A DNA stretch of 64,000 bases from Mesostigma viride. Lineage: Eukaryota > Streptophyta > Mesostigmatophyceae > Mesostigmatales > Mesostigmataceae. Shown here one piece after another: positions 31,112 through 42,908 of this stretch (the first letter of the stretch is position 1; each line of letters opens with the position of its first letter). Location: positions 2,646,613 through 2,710,612 of the forward strand of contig RPFO01000041.1 of NCBI GenBank assembly GCA_009746045.1, in the 5' to 3' direction. The position numbers and the translations under genes are program-made. Under the pieces are notes generated by a model, which was not told where the DNA came from, made no database searches, and was given only the letters and a program-made list of their open reading frames with translations.

Positions 31112-32869
31112 TGTCTAATCACCAAGAAAATGTCCTCAAATGAGGACATTTTTAGGCATGGATACCATTTGTAATAACTCACACATGTCAACAAATCCAT
31201 GGGTACGGTATGGAACCATGTTCATTTATGATATGTTCAAGAGTTGCAATGCTTAACATCCATGAAATATGATCATTGTATAATTGTTTACAATTTATGA
31301 ATGCAGGGGGGTCGCTACGCGAGTGACCAAATAGCACTCAAGTCAACAATATGCCAAGAAAGAAGGCATGGCCAGGTCATGGCTGGTCCTGACAATGCAC
31401 CCAGGGTGCCGACAGCATGTCTATGTTACACCCTCGCAGTCCTAGACCCTGCAGCCTGCCAGGGGGGGGCACAAAATGTAACTGGCAGCCAGGGACCATG
31501 GTGCAGGCCAAACAGCAGGTGTAAAGCTTGCTCAGTCCAAAGAGTGAAATATGAAGCAAATACTTGCCAAGGTTAGGTCCATGATCGTTAGTAGAGGCTC
31601 GGCTGCCACCACGGTGCTAAACCATGATGCTGAACCCTTACGTTATATATGAAACATATACTGCAAAGAGGCACAAGTTGTAACACAAGCACAATGTAAA
31701 CATGACAAGCTCAAGTTTCCAAGCCAGTCTTGATCACTTGGACATGAGTTGAAGCATTAGAAACATATGGGCAACATACCAGCAAGCCTTGAAAAACTTC
31801 TCAGCAACAAGGCAGTATATGTGTTGAATCAAACTACCACATCGCAATTAAGCACAGCGACTTCTACTTGCTGCTGTTTTGATAACGCAAGGCCGTTTAC
31901 CTTTTCAGTGACGCAACGGGAAAAGAAAGTACTGCCCAGCAAACTTCCGTTATTCCCCGGACATAAACGTAATCAAAAACACGAAGTTGGGCATTGAAAG
32001 CAACCGGAATTATCACGTCTGCGGGAGTTACAGGTTACAATCCGCTTAACACGCTTACTTAGAACGATGCGGTTGAGAATGACAGTCGGAACCTTGTTCT
32101 TGACGTGCGCCCAGGCCGCCAGCTGCGCGGGCCAGCTCAAGAAATATATATTAAAGGACGGTGACGCGTGGGAAGCACCCAGCCTTGCGGCAAAAGAAAA
32201 ATATGGCTCGCGCTCGCCCTGGTTTTCGCCAGGCGCGACTGCGACATCACGACGAAAAAATAGAGACTCTTTGACGCATGCAACTGCCCAGGTCCCTCTT
32301 CTCCCCATGTCGCCCATAAGCCCAGAAGCGTACCATAACCCATACTCGCGATATCCGCAGCGCCTGGGCGGAAAAAGATATTGTAAAACCGATCTGCGAA
32401 CTGACCTATCATGCGATCTACGTAGCTCTCAGATTTTCTTCAACAATGCCAAAATCCGTTCATGAACAAAATTTTCGACATGTACAAAGCACCTGCACGT
32501 GAAGAATAGCATCTTCGAAATCACTAGATGACGATCTAAAATGCTGTCTTCGTCCGGGGCAAAATAATGCCCTATAACATTCAGGCAAGCCTCGGAACTG
32601 GCACGACCCCATAGCCGCCACTCGACAAAACACTCGATTGCATTGCGATGTTCTTGCTGTTGTAGGTACTTTTCGTCGCCTCATATTTTCCAGGTACGGT
32701 CGACCCCTGTCGACCCCAGGGGCTTGGCGCGCTCAGTACCTATCCCAGTTTCGCGCCAAAACCCACCAAGTGACCCTAGGACCAAATTTGGCGCCAAAAC
32801 CACGCCCCTGACCCCCCCCGTCTCAAACGAGGACTATGTCCTCAAATGAGGACATTTGGTTTTTGGACA
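31112..32869. mobile_element. Non-autonomous DNA transposon, 1758 bp, CTGG target duplication
   Basis: Exact insertion in the copy 2 3' region: CTGG at 31108-31111 and 32870-32873. Ends are TGTCTAATCACCAAG and, on the complement, TGTCCAAAAACCAAATG. Just inside each end is the near-palindrome ATGTCCTCAAATGAGGACAT. No transposase ORF. Same size class, same YTGG target and same palindrome-near-end layout as 6211-7982; the palindromes differ (TCAAATGA against TAAATTTA cores). Confidence 0.75.
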
Positions 32870-32947
32870 CTGGAGGGTAAGGATGTGCCCTCCCATGGCT
32901 CCTGACGCGGTTTCCAGATGTACGGCCTGCGGCCAGGTTGGAGATGC

Positions 32948-33781
32948 GGGTCAAGTGGAAGCGGCGGCCAGGGACTGCCAAAAAATATTTTATGTCTCTC
33001 TGTCTACTAAGTCCGGTCGGCTTCAACATATAGTGTAATAAACAAGTTCTGGTGCCCTTCAACCAGAAGTGGACCTAGGCAATGCACAGTGCGTGATTGA
33101 TCTTACGATCGGGATTCCCTGATTTTGCCTGGGGGAGCGGAGGGATGGAGGTGCGCCGCTACCTTGGAGGCGCTACACCGTTGCCCAGTGGTGCAAGTCG
33201 ACATGCGGGAGCCAAACGGGGTGGCCACGCCCTCTCTGGAGGGTCTGACAGCCTTGGATGGGCCTCAGATGTAGTTCGAACTAGTTCAAAGTTAGTACAG
33301 GTAGTACAAACTAGTTCAAACGAGTTCAATCTACTTCAACTAGTATCCAGGGACCCTCAAGATATGCCAGGTGGTTGCTGAACGGTTCTGGCATGACAGA
33401 ACATGTGTGACATCATAAAAATGTAGTACAATGTTGAAAAAAGTAGTATCAGGGTCCTAGATCTAGTACTACTAGATCTGAGGTCATTCTTACATGGAGC
33501 GCCGCGCCAGCGGGGCGCCGCACTTGCGTGTGTCACGGATGCAACGTTGATGCGATGTATTTCAAGGTGGTGATGGCTGCCAAGCCAGCTTATCAGTCTT
33601 CCCCACCCACCCACCCTTTTCTGTTTTGTCTTGGGGGGTCAAGTGGAAGCGGCGGCCAGGGACTGCCAAAAAATATTTTATGTCTCTCTGTCTACTAAGT
33701 CCGGTCGGCTTCAACATATAGTGTAATAAACAAGTTCTGGTGCCCTTCAACCAGAAGTGGACCTAGGCAATGCATAGTGGA
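32948..33781 (+). repeat. B1 (32948-33093), A2 (33094-33600), joint, B2 (33636-33781), copy 2
   Basis: As in copy 1. A2 differs at TAGTACTACTAGATC (about 33465-33480) where others read TAGTACAGTAGTATT. Confidence 0.85.
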
Positions 33782-34331
33782 GTGCGTACGCCGCATCGCT
33801 TGCACAACCATGAGACACCCGGCCCCGCCGCATCCACGCCCCCGCCTCCGCGTCGCATCTTTGTAGAATGTTGTTTATGTCCTCATACGTCCTCTGCCAT
33901 GCCTCCGGCAGGCAGTCCAGCAGCTTGACACTACCTGCAGCTCCTCCTTTTGGCAGTGCCAGCCTCTCCGGGTCAATAATTTCGTATTGACCGCCCGGCC
34001 CGTATGGCGCGGGCTCTGCGTCCCCCGTGTCTGTCGCCTCCGCTACGGCGGTAAGCCGGCGGTTGTAGACGCGGGCAGCATCCTCCATCCCTTGTAGGGC
34101 GGCCCTTTGGGCGACGGTGCAGGGGCTCGCAGTAATAGCCTGCTGCTGCACCGCCGGTCCACCGGACCGTTCCCGGGTCCTGCCCCACAGCCAGTTCAGG
34201 CCCCTTGTGGCCCGCTCTTGACACCGCAGCCTTGCTCTGGCACTGCAGCCTTGCTCTGGCACTGCAGCCTTGCTCTGGCGCTGCAGCCTGCGGTTGGATC
34301 GCAGGCGGTTGCGGTTGAGCGGGGGGACCAT
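33782..34331 (-). pseudogene. ORF2 N-terminal fragment, copy 3, with triplicated 22-bp unit
   Basis: ATG at 34331 (MVPPLNRNRLRS). At about 34228-34285 the unit GCAGCCTTGCTCTGGCACT is present three times, against once elsewhere, which adds an in-frame peptide. Truncated before any catalytic motif. Confidence 0.7.
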
Positions 34332-34363
34332 CTTCACTGGCAGCGGGAGCACACCCCTGCCCC

Positions 34364-35104
34364 TCACTTGTCCTTTTTGGCCGCCGCCGCCGCCGCCGAT
34401 GCCAGCTCCGCCTCCTGGCGAGCCGCCTTCCGCGCTGCCCGGGCTGCTGCGCTTCCAATAGTACTGCCCTCCACCAGTGGCAGCAGGTGCATCGCCCCGT
34501 TGTTCCAGCCGCTGGTCTTCTCCACCATGAGGAACGCCTCGACCACACGGGCCAGGTACTCGAAGCAGGCCAGCTCCGTCACCACATCCTCCCCCAGCTC
34601 TTGGATGGCCACATCCAGAATGTAGGTCAGGTTGTTGCACACCAGATGGTGCGTGCTGTTCTTCCACCCGCGGGGGGCTCCCGGTGCAGCCCCAACGCCC
34701 TCCTGCTCCTTGCGAAGGGCCAAGCGGGCCTGCAGGCTCCCGTGCGCGACCTGGCGCGCATCCAGCACCTGCAGCGGCAGCACCCTGTCGTCGCGGTCCT
34801 TGACCAACAGGCGCCAGGCCACTTTGAAAGCTCGCCAGGGGAGACGCACCCCCTTGGTGGTTCGGCGCAGGTCTCTCTCCCTCACACGCTCCCGCGATCG
34901 ACGCGAGCTCCGCTGGGAGGAGTCCCGACTCGTGCTCCGGCTGCTGGACCGCTGCCGCTCCTTGCGACGCTCGCGGGAGCGATCCCGACGCCCCTTGGGC
35001 TCCGCAGAACGGCCCCTGCCATGCCCACGTCGCTCCCGGGACTTGTCGCGGCGCGACCGAGCGCCACCCCTGCCCCTGCCACGGCCTCTGCTCTCGCTGT
35101 CGGA

Positions 35105-35188
<84 letters not shown>

Positions 35189-35430
35189 GCGACTCTCGTC
35201 GCTCCCACTGCTGGTGTCTGTCGAGCCTGGGCTGCTCCCGCGCCGCGCGCGTCTCTTCTCCTGGCGCTTGCTCTTCGGATGGCCCTTGCCCCCCTTGTCC
35301 TCGCGCTGGCTCTTCCCTTTCCTCGCGTCCCTCCTCTTCCCCCGCGCCAGGGCTTGCAACTCCGCTCCGATGAGCTCGCGGACGCCCGCCAGAAGGGCAG
35401 CATTCTCTGCCAGCTTTCGGTTCCTCATAA
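34364..35430 (-). pseudogene. ORF1 fragment, copy 3, longest Ser tract
   Basis: Open from the LTR junction to the KKDK stop at 34364. The AGC tract (about 35110-35186) encodes about 27 Ser, the longest of all copies. The RS-rich and C-terminal domains are present and the N-terminal domain is missing. Confidence 0.75.
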
Positions 35431-35433
35431 TCG

Positions 35434-35490
35434 GAACTCATAATAAGATCAACAGTAGGAAAACTTTGGATGTAACATTTGGTTGTTACA
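35434..35490 (-). repeat. 3' LTR, first 57 bp only
   Basis: Starts TGTAACAACC on the minus strand, identical in sequence to the start of the 5' LTR, then truncated at the copy 3 junction. Confidence 0.85.
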
Positions 35491-35506
35491 TATCTCCCCC
35501 TCAAGA
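35491..35506 (-). other. Polypurine tract
   Basis: Minus strand CTTGAGGGGGAGATA directly before TGTAACAACC, the expected plus-strand primer site. Confidence 0.8.
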
Positions 35507-35872
35507 CAGGAACTCCCAGTTCCTAGAAGCCAAGAAGAATAAAACAACAACCTCCACAAAAACAACAAAACAATAAACAGGAAGTCCACCACCTCTTGGG
35601 ACAAGCAAGTGGGTTTTTACATCCCCAAAGGGCCTCCTATCTCATTATCATCTGATCCTAGTCAACCCTGAATAAGACAAATTCACCCACAGATGAAATG
35701 TCCTCAAGTGACCAACACACAGGCAACCATGCCTGGATAATACAACTGCAAGACCACCATGAACTCAGAACTGTCATTACTGGAAATCTGGACTGGACAT
35801 CAGAACTGGCCTCCTCCATTCTGGATCCCCACCTCACTCCACAGCCCCATCTCCAACCATCCTGGAAACCCT

Positions 35873-37135
35873 TCACAAAGTGAACCAATCCCCCTTCTTC
35901 GTATCCTTCCCCCTCGTTCCAAACACTGGGAAATGCTCCACCATGGACACCAGATCTGGCCAGTTCCTGCTGACCTGAACAGCCATGCAGGTCTCAGCAG
36001 CCTTGCCCAACTCAGCTGAAAACCTACTGCACTGGGCAGGATAGGACAGAGTAACCACAGCCTGTCGGAGGGGGTCGAAGACCCAGCCACTGGCAGTCTT
36101 ATGGCGACATAGCCAGCTGCTATAGGACCACCACAGCTGTAGAAAGGCCTTGATAGGCCCCCACCTGGCTCCCAAGATGGGTACCAGCACCCTCAAGGGT
36201 GTGAGCCTGGCCCTCAGCTCGTTAGGGAACTTTGGTAACTGCAGCCCCACGAAGACCGTGCTGTCCTTGTGTGGGAAACAAGACATCACAGAGCAGCTGG
36301 ACGACGGAGTCATGTCAAACTCTCCCTGCTTGACAGCTTGCTCGAGTAGCTCAATGTAGGTCTGGGAATATCCAACTGGCTTGAGCTCTGCAAAGGCAAG
36401 TCTCAGGTCACTGGGCAGAGCCGCCATCAAGTCCTGGCCCTCCACCGGCCTCATGTCAAACAAAGGCCACGGGTACACTGCAAAGACGGTGTGCATAATG
36501 TAAGCCACCATGGGTGAACCAATCTCACAAAGACTGGGGGGCAGACAGTCCAGGGCCAACTCTACCATACCCTCAGGTACTAGTTCACCCTCCTCCACCA
36601 CTGTCTGGTCGAGGGCCTTCATGGCGGTGTACAAAGATTTACACCACTCGCACTGTTCAGGGACACATTTACGGTGGTCCAAGTACTGCTCCACCTGTTT
36701 TGTTGGGACAACCGACCTGGGCAAGTGTACCACCACCTTAGGGGGTGGAGGAGCCTCCGTAGAGGAGGGAACTGAGGCCACCAGGGTGGGGATAGCCTCC
36801 TGAGCTACCTGAGCCTCAGAGGCTGCAGGCACAGCAGAACCCACAAGTGAAAGGTGCCCAGCCCTCAAGTGTTCTGCCATCTGGGTAACCAAACCCTCCA
36901 CATGAGCCAACCTTGATATCAGGGCCCCGTGACGCTGCTCGTGCCGCTGCTGATCATGTACCATACGCTGGAACAGGTTGAGAAAATGGGCTTCCACGAA
37001 CCCAGCGTCTTCCTGGAGCGAAGGACCCATGGCTCTGGGGCCAGCGTAGTCGTGCTGAAAGACATACGTAGCCCTCACGTCCTCTTGGATTTGGGCAGGT
37101 GGCCTGGGTGTCCCCTCAGGATGGGAGTCTGCCAT
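35873..37135 (-). CDS. Unknown 420-aa protein, third ORF of the LTR element
   Basis: ATG at 37135 (MADSHPEGTPRPPAQ). I do not recognise it. The N-terminal 100 residues are polar with a His/Gln-rich, coiled-coil-like stretch (HDQQRHEQRHGALISRL). A Pro-rich linker (PPPPKVVVHLP) follows. The rest is a mixed domain with several Trp (WWSYSSW) and a CVPEQCEWC cluster, with no clear membrane segment or signal peptide. It differs from the gag at 45886-47618 and has no protease, RT or integrase motif. It lies between pol and the polypurine tract, where extra ORFs of LTR elements sit; it could also be the gag of a different, recombined element. The frame is fully open, unlike gag and pol. Confidence 0.55.
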   Translation of the reverse strand: MADSHPEGTPRPPAQIQEDVRATYVFQHDYAGPRAMGPSLQEDAGFVEAHFLNLFQRMVHDQQRHEQRHGALISRLAHVEGLVTQMAEHLRAGHLSLVGSAVPAASEAQVAQEAIPTLVASVPSSTEAPPPPKVVVHLPRSVVPTKQVEQYLDHRKCVPEQCEWCKSLYTAMKALDQTVVEEGELVPEGMVELALDCLPPSLCEIGSPMVAYIMHTVFAVYPWPLFDMRPVEGQDLMAALPSDLRLAFAELKPVGYSQTYIELLEQAVKQGEFDMTPSSSCSVMSCFPHKDSTVFVGLQLPKFPNELRARLTPLRVLVPILGARWGPIKAFLQLWWSYSSWLCRHKTASGWVFDPLRQAVVTLSYPAQCSRFSAELGKAAETCMAVQVSRNWPDLVSMVEHFPVFGTRGKDTKKGDWFTL

Positions 37136-37993
37136 GGCTGGCAACCACAGACACAAAGCACCAAAAAGGGGCGTTAGCAGTGCTCACTGGGAGCTATGAA
37201 GGGGAGCACACCGCTCAGAGCCCATGACATACCACTCAGGCACTGATTGATCTTACGATCGGGATTCCCTGATTTTGCCTGGGGGAGCGGAGGGATGGAG
37301 GTGCGCCGCTACCTTGGAGGCGCTACACCGTTGCCCAGTGGTGCAAGTCGACATGCGGGAGCCAAACGGGGTGGCCACGCCCTCTCTTGAGGGTCTGACA
37401 GCCTTGGATGGGCCTCAGATGTAGTTCGAACTAGTTCAAAGTTAGTACAGGTAGTACCAACTAGTTCAAACTAGTTCAATCTACTTCAACTAGTATCCAG
37501 GGACCCTCAAGATATGCCAGGTGGTTGCTGAACGGTTCTGGCATGACAGAACATGTGTGACATCATAAAAATGTAGTACAATGTTGAAAAAAGTAGTATC
37601 AGGGTCCTAGATCTAGTACAGTAGTATTCTGAGGTCATTCTTACATGGAGCGCCGCGCCAGCGGGGCGCCGCACTTGCGTGTGTCACGGATGCAACGTTG
37701 ATGCGATGTATTTCAAGGTGGTGATGGCTGCCAAGCCAGCTTATCAGTTTTCAACACAACTAGAGCAATACTTCACCGTTTTTGACAAAGTTGGTGTCAA
37801 AATAATCGTGAGACAATAGCCGACAACATTTTGACGGTTTTCGCACCAAGTTTTGACGGGTTTGCGCAACGGGAGTAAAAGTCCGCAAGGTAGAACTGAG
37901 TGACAAATTTTCAGTCCGAAATTTTTCTCAGTCTCCAAGATTGCGGAATATTGAGCCTAGTTGTGAGAAATTTCTTCATCTTTGAATTCTATA

Positions 37994-38704
37994 ATGGCTA
38001 GTGATCACGAAGACACCACCCTTGAGGCAGTAGACCGAGATTTCTTATTAAATGTGAAAAAATCGTATTTTCAGGGGGGCAAGGAGCTGTTAACGACTTT
38101 GAAGTTCTTGACTGAGTATCTCGGTCCAAACTGGGCCCAAAGGCTTACTTAGTTGTCTGAGGGTCGTTTGACATCCTTGGGACAGTTTCTCAAGACTGCA
38201 GGGCTCCAGATTAGTGAGGGGTCAAGTGATTCCGACATGGGTTCCATGTTGTGCAAGGCCATTACTCTAGAGATGAAGAAGCCCCCAGTGGCCACTGGGG
38301 GCAAGGGGAAGACTGGTCCAGCCAGGGGCGAAAGGACCCGAAAGGATCCTCCCAGCAACGGCACCGACGAGGAAGAGGAGGACGCGACGAGCTCTGAGGA
38401 TTTTTTGGACGCGCGCGAGCAGCTGGCCCCTGCTGCTGCTCGCGCCAAGGGAAAGAAGTCTCAGGGCAGGAACCGAAAGCTGGCAGAGAATGCTGCCCTT
38501 CTGGCGGGCGTCCGCGAGCTCATCGGAGCGGAGTTGCAAGCCCTGGCGCGGGGGAAGAGGAGGGACGCGAGGAAAGGGAAGAGCCAGCGCGAGGACAAGG
38601 GGGGCAAGGGCCATCCGAAGAGCAAGCGCCAGGAGAAGAGACGCGCGCGGCGCGGGAGCAGCCCAGGCTCGACAGACACCAGCAGTGGGAGCGACGAGAG
38701 TCGC

Positions 38705-38749
<45 letters not shown>

Positions 38750-39490
38750 TCCGAAAGCGAGAGCAGAGGCCGTGGCAAGAGCAGGGGTGGCGCTCGGTCG
38801 CGCCGCGACAAGTCCCGGGAGCGACGTGGGCATGGCAGGGGCCGTTCTGCGGAGCCCAAGGGGTGTCGGGATCGCTCCCGCGAGCGTCGCAAGGAGCGGC
38901 TGCGGTCCAGCAGCCGGAGCACGAGTCGGGACTCCTCCCAGCGGAGCTCGCGTCGATCGCGGGAGCGTGTGAGGGAGAGAGACCTGCGCCGAACCACCAA
39001 GGGGGTGCGTCTCCCCCGGCGAGCTTTCAAAGTGGCCTGGCGCCTGTTGGTCAAGGACCGCGACGACAGGGTGCTGCCGCTGCAGGTGCTGGATGCGCGC
39101 CAGGTCGCGCACGGGAGCCTGCAGGCCCGCTTGGCCCTTCGCAAGGAGCAGGAGGGCGTTGGGGCTGCACCGGGAGCCCCCCGCGGGTGGAAGAACAGCA
39201 CGCACCATCTGGTGTGCAACAACCTGACCTACATTCTGGATGTGGCCATCCAAGAGCTGGGGGAGGATGTGGTGACGGAGCTGGCCTGCTTCGAGTACCT
39301 GGCGCGTGTGGTCGAGGCGTTCCTCATGGTGGAGAAGACCAGCGGCTGGAACAACGGGGCGATGCACCTGCTGCCACTGGTGGAGGGCAGTACTATTGGA
39401 AGCGCAGCAGCCCGGGCAGCGCGGAAGGCGGCTCGCCAGGAGGCGGAGCTGGCATCGGCGGCGGCGGCGGCGGCCAAAAAGGACAAGTGA
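37994..39490 (+). pseudogene. ORF1, copy 4, nonsense at codon 53
   Basis: Codons ACT ATG of other copies are TAG TTG here (38150-38155), giving a stop at codon 53; the rest is open to 39490. Copy 7 has the same change. The Ser tract has about 12 codons. The frame after the stop holds all later domains, so a shorter protein could start downstream, but no matching ATG is near. Confidence 0.8.
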
Positions 39491-39522
39491 GGGGCAGGGG
39501 TGTGCTCCCGCTGCCAGTGAAG

Positions 39523-41932
39523 ATGGTCCCCCCGCTCGACCGCAGCCGCCTGCGATCCAACCGCAGGCTGCAGCGCGCTCTGCGTGCCAGAGCAAGGCTG
39601 CGGTGTCAAGAGCGGGCCACAAGGGGCCTGAACTGGCTGTGGGGCAGGACCCGGGAACGGTCCGGTGGACCGGCGGTGCAGCAGCAGGCTATTACTGCGA
39701 GCCCCTGCACCGTCGCCCAAAGGGCCGCCCTACAAGGGATGGAGGATGCTGCCCGCGTCTACAACCGCCGGCTTACCGCCGTAGCGGAGGCGACAGACAC
39801 GGGGGACGCAGAGCCCGCGCCATACGGGCCGGGCGGTCAATACGACATTATTGACCCGGAGAGGCTGGCACTGCCAAAAGGAGGAGCTGCAGGTAGTGTC
39901 AAGCTGCTGGACTGCCTGCCGGAGGCATGGCAGAGGACGTATGAGGACATAAACAACATTCTACAAAGATGCGACGCGGAGGCGGGGGCGTGGATGCGGC
40001 GGGGCCGGGTGTCTCATGGTTGTGCAAGCGATGCGGCGTACGCACGACTGAGCATCAGGCTGGCGGAGACGCGGATGATCGAGTACAGTGAGGAGGCGCC
40101 CCCTGTGGTGAACGGCTGTTTTGCCGTCCCCAAGAAAGACCCCGGGGTTGTGGAGCCCAGCGAACGACGGCAGCGGTTTATAGGGAATATGGTGCCGTGC
40201 AACCGGCGCTTCCTCAAGCCGCCTACCTGTTACCTGCCTAACTTGGGCGAGGTCGCTGAGCTGAGTGTGGGGGCGCCATGCTATTCGGGCAAGACAGACC
40301 TTGACACCTACTATTACCGGTTCGAGGTACCTGAGAGCTGGCGCCCCTATTTCTCGCTGCCCCCCGTGTGGTCCGATGAGGTCGGCCAGCTGGGACGACG
40401 GCGAAAGTTGTACCCCAGGTTCCGGGTCCTTGTCATGGGCTGGAGCCACTCGGTGGTCCTTGCACAGGTTGCCCACCTGCACTGTCTCTACGGGGCGGGG
40501 GTGCTCGATGCCAAGAGAGGGCTGTCATATCCCATGCACTTGATGGGGGTGCGCACAGTGCGCGGGGATGGCATGGACCGGCTGGAGTTGGTGGAGAGCG
40601 CAGCCAGTGCAGCGTGGCGGCTGCTGCCGGAGGATCCCCCACATCCCGCTCAGCTGGTCATGATCGATGATCTGGGGGTCACCCATGGGCGGAGCGCGGA
40701 GGAGACCAACGCCGTGCTCACCAAGGCGTGCGAGGAGAGCTACGGTCCCAAGGGGTTGGTGGTCAACGAGAAGAAGGTGGAGAGAGCTGAGGAGGGGCGC
40801 CCGGTGGAAATCTTGGGGATTGAGTTCTGCCAGGACGGGTCCATGCGGCCGAGCGCGGCCCGGATGGCGGCCTTGGTGCGCGACACGCAGGCAATGCTGG
40901 GGCGTGGACGGGCCACTTACCACCAACTGGCCTCGTTGCTGGTCGGAGCGCAACCCGGCCGACGCGCCCAGTCGTGGTCGATGGGTGCGCAACCTCACTG
41001 CGGATGGCGACGTGGAGAGCAATCCGGGGCCACATGGGCGGCAGGAATTGCTGGAGGCCACTGTGCAGCCCAGCACGCTAGCTGCATATCACCGAGCGCT
41101 GAGGGCGTACGTGGAGTATGGTCAACCCCTCGCTCCCGTGGCCAAGACGGAGGCGGAAGGCGTCTTTTGTGAGTGGCTGGTCAGCGTGTATGAGGAAGGG
41201 GGAAGCCGGACCATGGTTGTGCGCGCATTATGCGGGCTGCAGCTGTACTTCCCCAACGAGATTAAGGGGTGGTACGAGGCGCGTCGCTTGCTGGCCGGCT
41301 GGGCGCGACGAGTTCCCGTGCAGAGCCCTCACCCCGTCCCGTGGCAGCTACTGTACCTCGTGGCAAACATTCTTCGTGCACAAGGCTCGATATTAGCTGC
41401 CTGCTGCTGCATCATTGTTTTTCAGCAATACTTGCGCATCGGAGAAGCGTTCAAGCTTCGCGTGGGGGACGTGGCTCTGCGCGGGGACTTCCGCCTGGGG
41501 CCCAGTAACCAGGGTGCGCTGCTGCTACGCGATCCCAAGACAGCCAAGGGCCAGGCCCAGGCAGTGGTGGTTGTTGAGCCCCTTTCACTCACGTTGCTTG
41601 GCGCCCTGTGTGCTGGGCGGGCGCACGAGGAGCTGCTCTTTGGCGCACTCAGCTACAGCCGTTTCTTGCGGCGGTGGCACGCCGCCTGGGACCTCCTTGG
41701 CTTGCGGGGGATGTTTTCACCCTACAGCATGCGCCACGGGGGGGCCACCCATGACTACCTGCGCGGGGTACCAATCGCGGACATCCAAAAGCGTGGCCGG
41801 TGGCGCCAGTTTTCGTCCGTGGACCATTACGTGGGGCTCCACCGCGCCCTGCAGGTGCGGGTGCCCCAGGTGGTGTGGGACCTCGCGGGCAGACTGCCCC
41901 CCCGTGACTGGCGTCGTCACTTTGGGCCATAG
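39523..41932 (+). pseudogene. ORF2, copy 4, RNase H deleted
   Basis: ATG at 39523. RT is open and complete with the intact GGGGG run (GAGVLDAKRG). At 40942 the sequence jumps from LASLL to the last RNase H motif (SERNPADAPSR); the loss of about 652 bp, with a G at the join, shifts frame. The recombinase with its 2A (41006-41032) continues in the other frame to TAG at 41930-41932, intact. RT and YR cannot be made from one frame. Confidence 0.85.
41006..41032 (+). other. 2A-type peptide, copy 4
   Basis: GDVESNPGP retained beside the RNase H deletion. Confidence 0.8.
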
Positions 41933-41948
41933 ATTTCGGCCATACTTC

Positions 41949-41986
41949 GGTGAGGCGCACTCTAGCGGACACGCTAGGGCTTCACC
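41949..41986 (+). promoter_or_regulatory. Conserved 3' hairpin, copy 4
   Basis: Same sequence as at 5197-5234. Confidence 0.7.
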
Positions 41987-42074
41987 AGCTGGAGGATAAT
42001 GGGGTAAGGATGTGCCCTCCCATGGCTCCTGACGCGGTTTCCAGATGTACGGCCTGCGGCCAGGTTGGAGATGC

Positions 42075-42908
42075 GGGTCAAGTGGAAGCGGCGGCCAGGG
42101 ACTGCCAAAAAATATTTTATGTCTCTCTGTCTACTAAGTCCGGTCGGCTTCAACATATAGTGTAATAAACAAGTTCTGGTGCCCTTCAACCAGAAGTGGA
42201 CCTAGGCAATGCACAGTGGATGATTGATCTTACGATCGGGATTCCCTGATTTTGCCTGGGGGAGCGGAGGGATGGAGGTGCGCCGCTACCTTGGAGGCGC
42301 TACACCGTTGCCCAGTGGTGCAAGTCGACATGCGGGAGCCAAACGGGGTGGCCACGCCCTCTCTGGAGGGTCTGACAGCCTTGGATGGGCCTCAGATGTA
42401 GTTCGAACTAGTTCAAAGTTAGTACATGTAGTACAAACTAGTTCAAACGAGTTCAATCTACTTCAACTAGTATCCAGGGACCCTCAAGATATGCCAGGTG
42501 GTTGCTGAACGGTTCTGGCATGACAGAACATGTGTGACATCATAAAAATGTAGTACAATGTTGAAAAAAGTAGTATCAGGGTCCTAGATCTAGTACAGTA
42601 GTATTCTGAGGCCATTCTTACATGGAGCGCCGCGCCAGCGGGGCGCCGCACTTGCGTGTGTCACGGATGCAACGTTGATGCGATGTATTTCAAGGTGGTG
42701 ATGGCTGCCAAGCCAGCTTATCAGTTTTCCCCACCCACCCACCCTTTTCTGTTTTGTCTTGGGGGGTCAAGTGGAAGCGGCGGCCAGGGACTGCCAAAAA
42801 ATATTTTATGTCTCTCTGTCTACTAAGTCCGGTCGGCTTCAACATATAGTGTAATAAACAAGTTCTGGTGCCCTTCAACCAGAAGTGGACCTAGGCAATG
42901 CACAGTGG
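42075..42908 (+). repeat. B1-A2-joint-B2, copy 4
   Basis: B1 42075-42220, A2 42221-42729, G-quadruplex joint 42729-42744 (minus strand), B2 42764-42908. Confidence 0.85.

Larger units (their letters stand above)
25708..33781 (+). mobile_element. Family-1 YR retrotransposon, copy 2, full-length plus a nested DNA transposon
   Basis: A1 25708-26216, leader to 26457, ORF1, ORF2, hairpin, DNA transposon at 31112-32869, B1 32948-33093, A2 from 33094, G-quadruplex joint 33601-33616 and B2 33636-33781. Without the insertion it is about 6.3 kb. ORF1 is intact and ORF2 has one frameshift. The left flank is family-2 RNase H. The right flank is an antisense family-1 fragment, so the flanks do not rejoin; a deletion or rearrangement accompanied insertion. 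The B1/A2 junction has CG where other copies have GA. Confidence 0.9.
33782..35430 (-). mobile_element. Family-1 copy 3, internal fragment (ORF1 part plus ORF2 start)
   Basis: Antisense fragment from the middle of ORF1 (35430) to the region before RT motif A (33782). It abuts the copy 2 B2 end on one side and the Ty3-like 3' LTR on the other, with a CTCATAAT microhomology at the LTR junction (about 35424-35443). No A or B units. Confidence 0.8.
37244..42908 (+). mobile_element. Family-1 YR retrotransposon, copy 4, lacks RNase H
   Basis: A1 37244-37752, leader, ORF1 with a nonsense codon, ORF2 with a 652-bp deletion, hairpin 41949-41986, B1 42075-42220, A2 42221-42729, joint, and B2 42764-42908. 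It is inserted in the Ty3-like element on the opposite strand, with no target duplication apparent. Sub-lineage mark: the ORF1 stop shared with copy 7. Confidence 0.88.

Noticed and set aside
38150-38152. TAG codons in ORF1 and pol as evidence for a reassigned stop codon
   Set aside because: Family-1 ORF2 itself ends with TAG in several copies, and copies without the ORF1 TAG have a sense codon there. Ordinary nonsense mutation is simpler.
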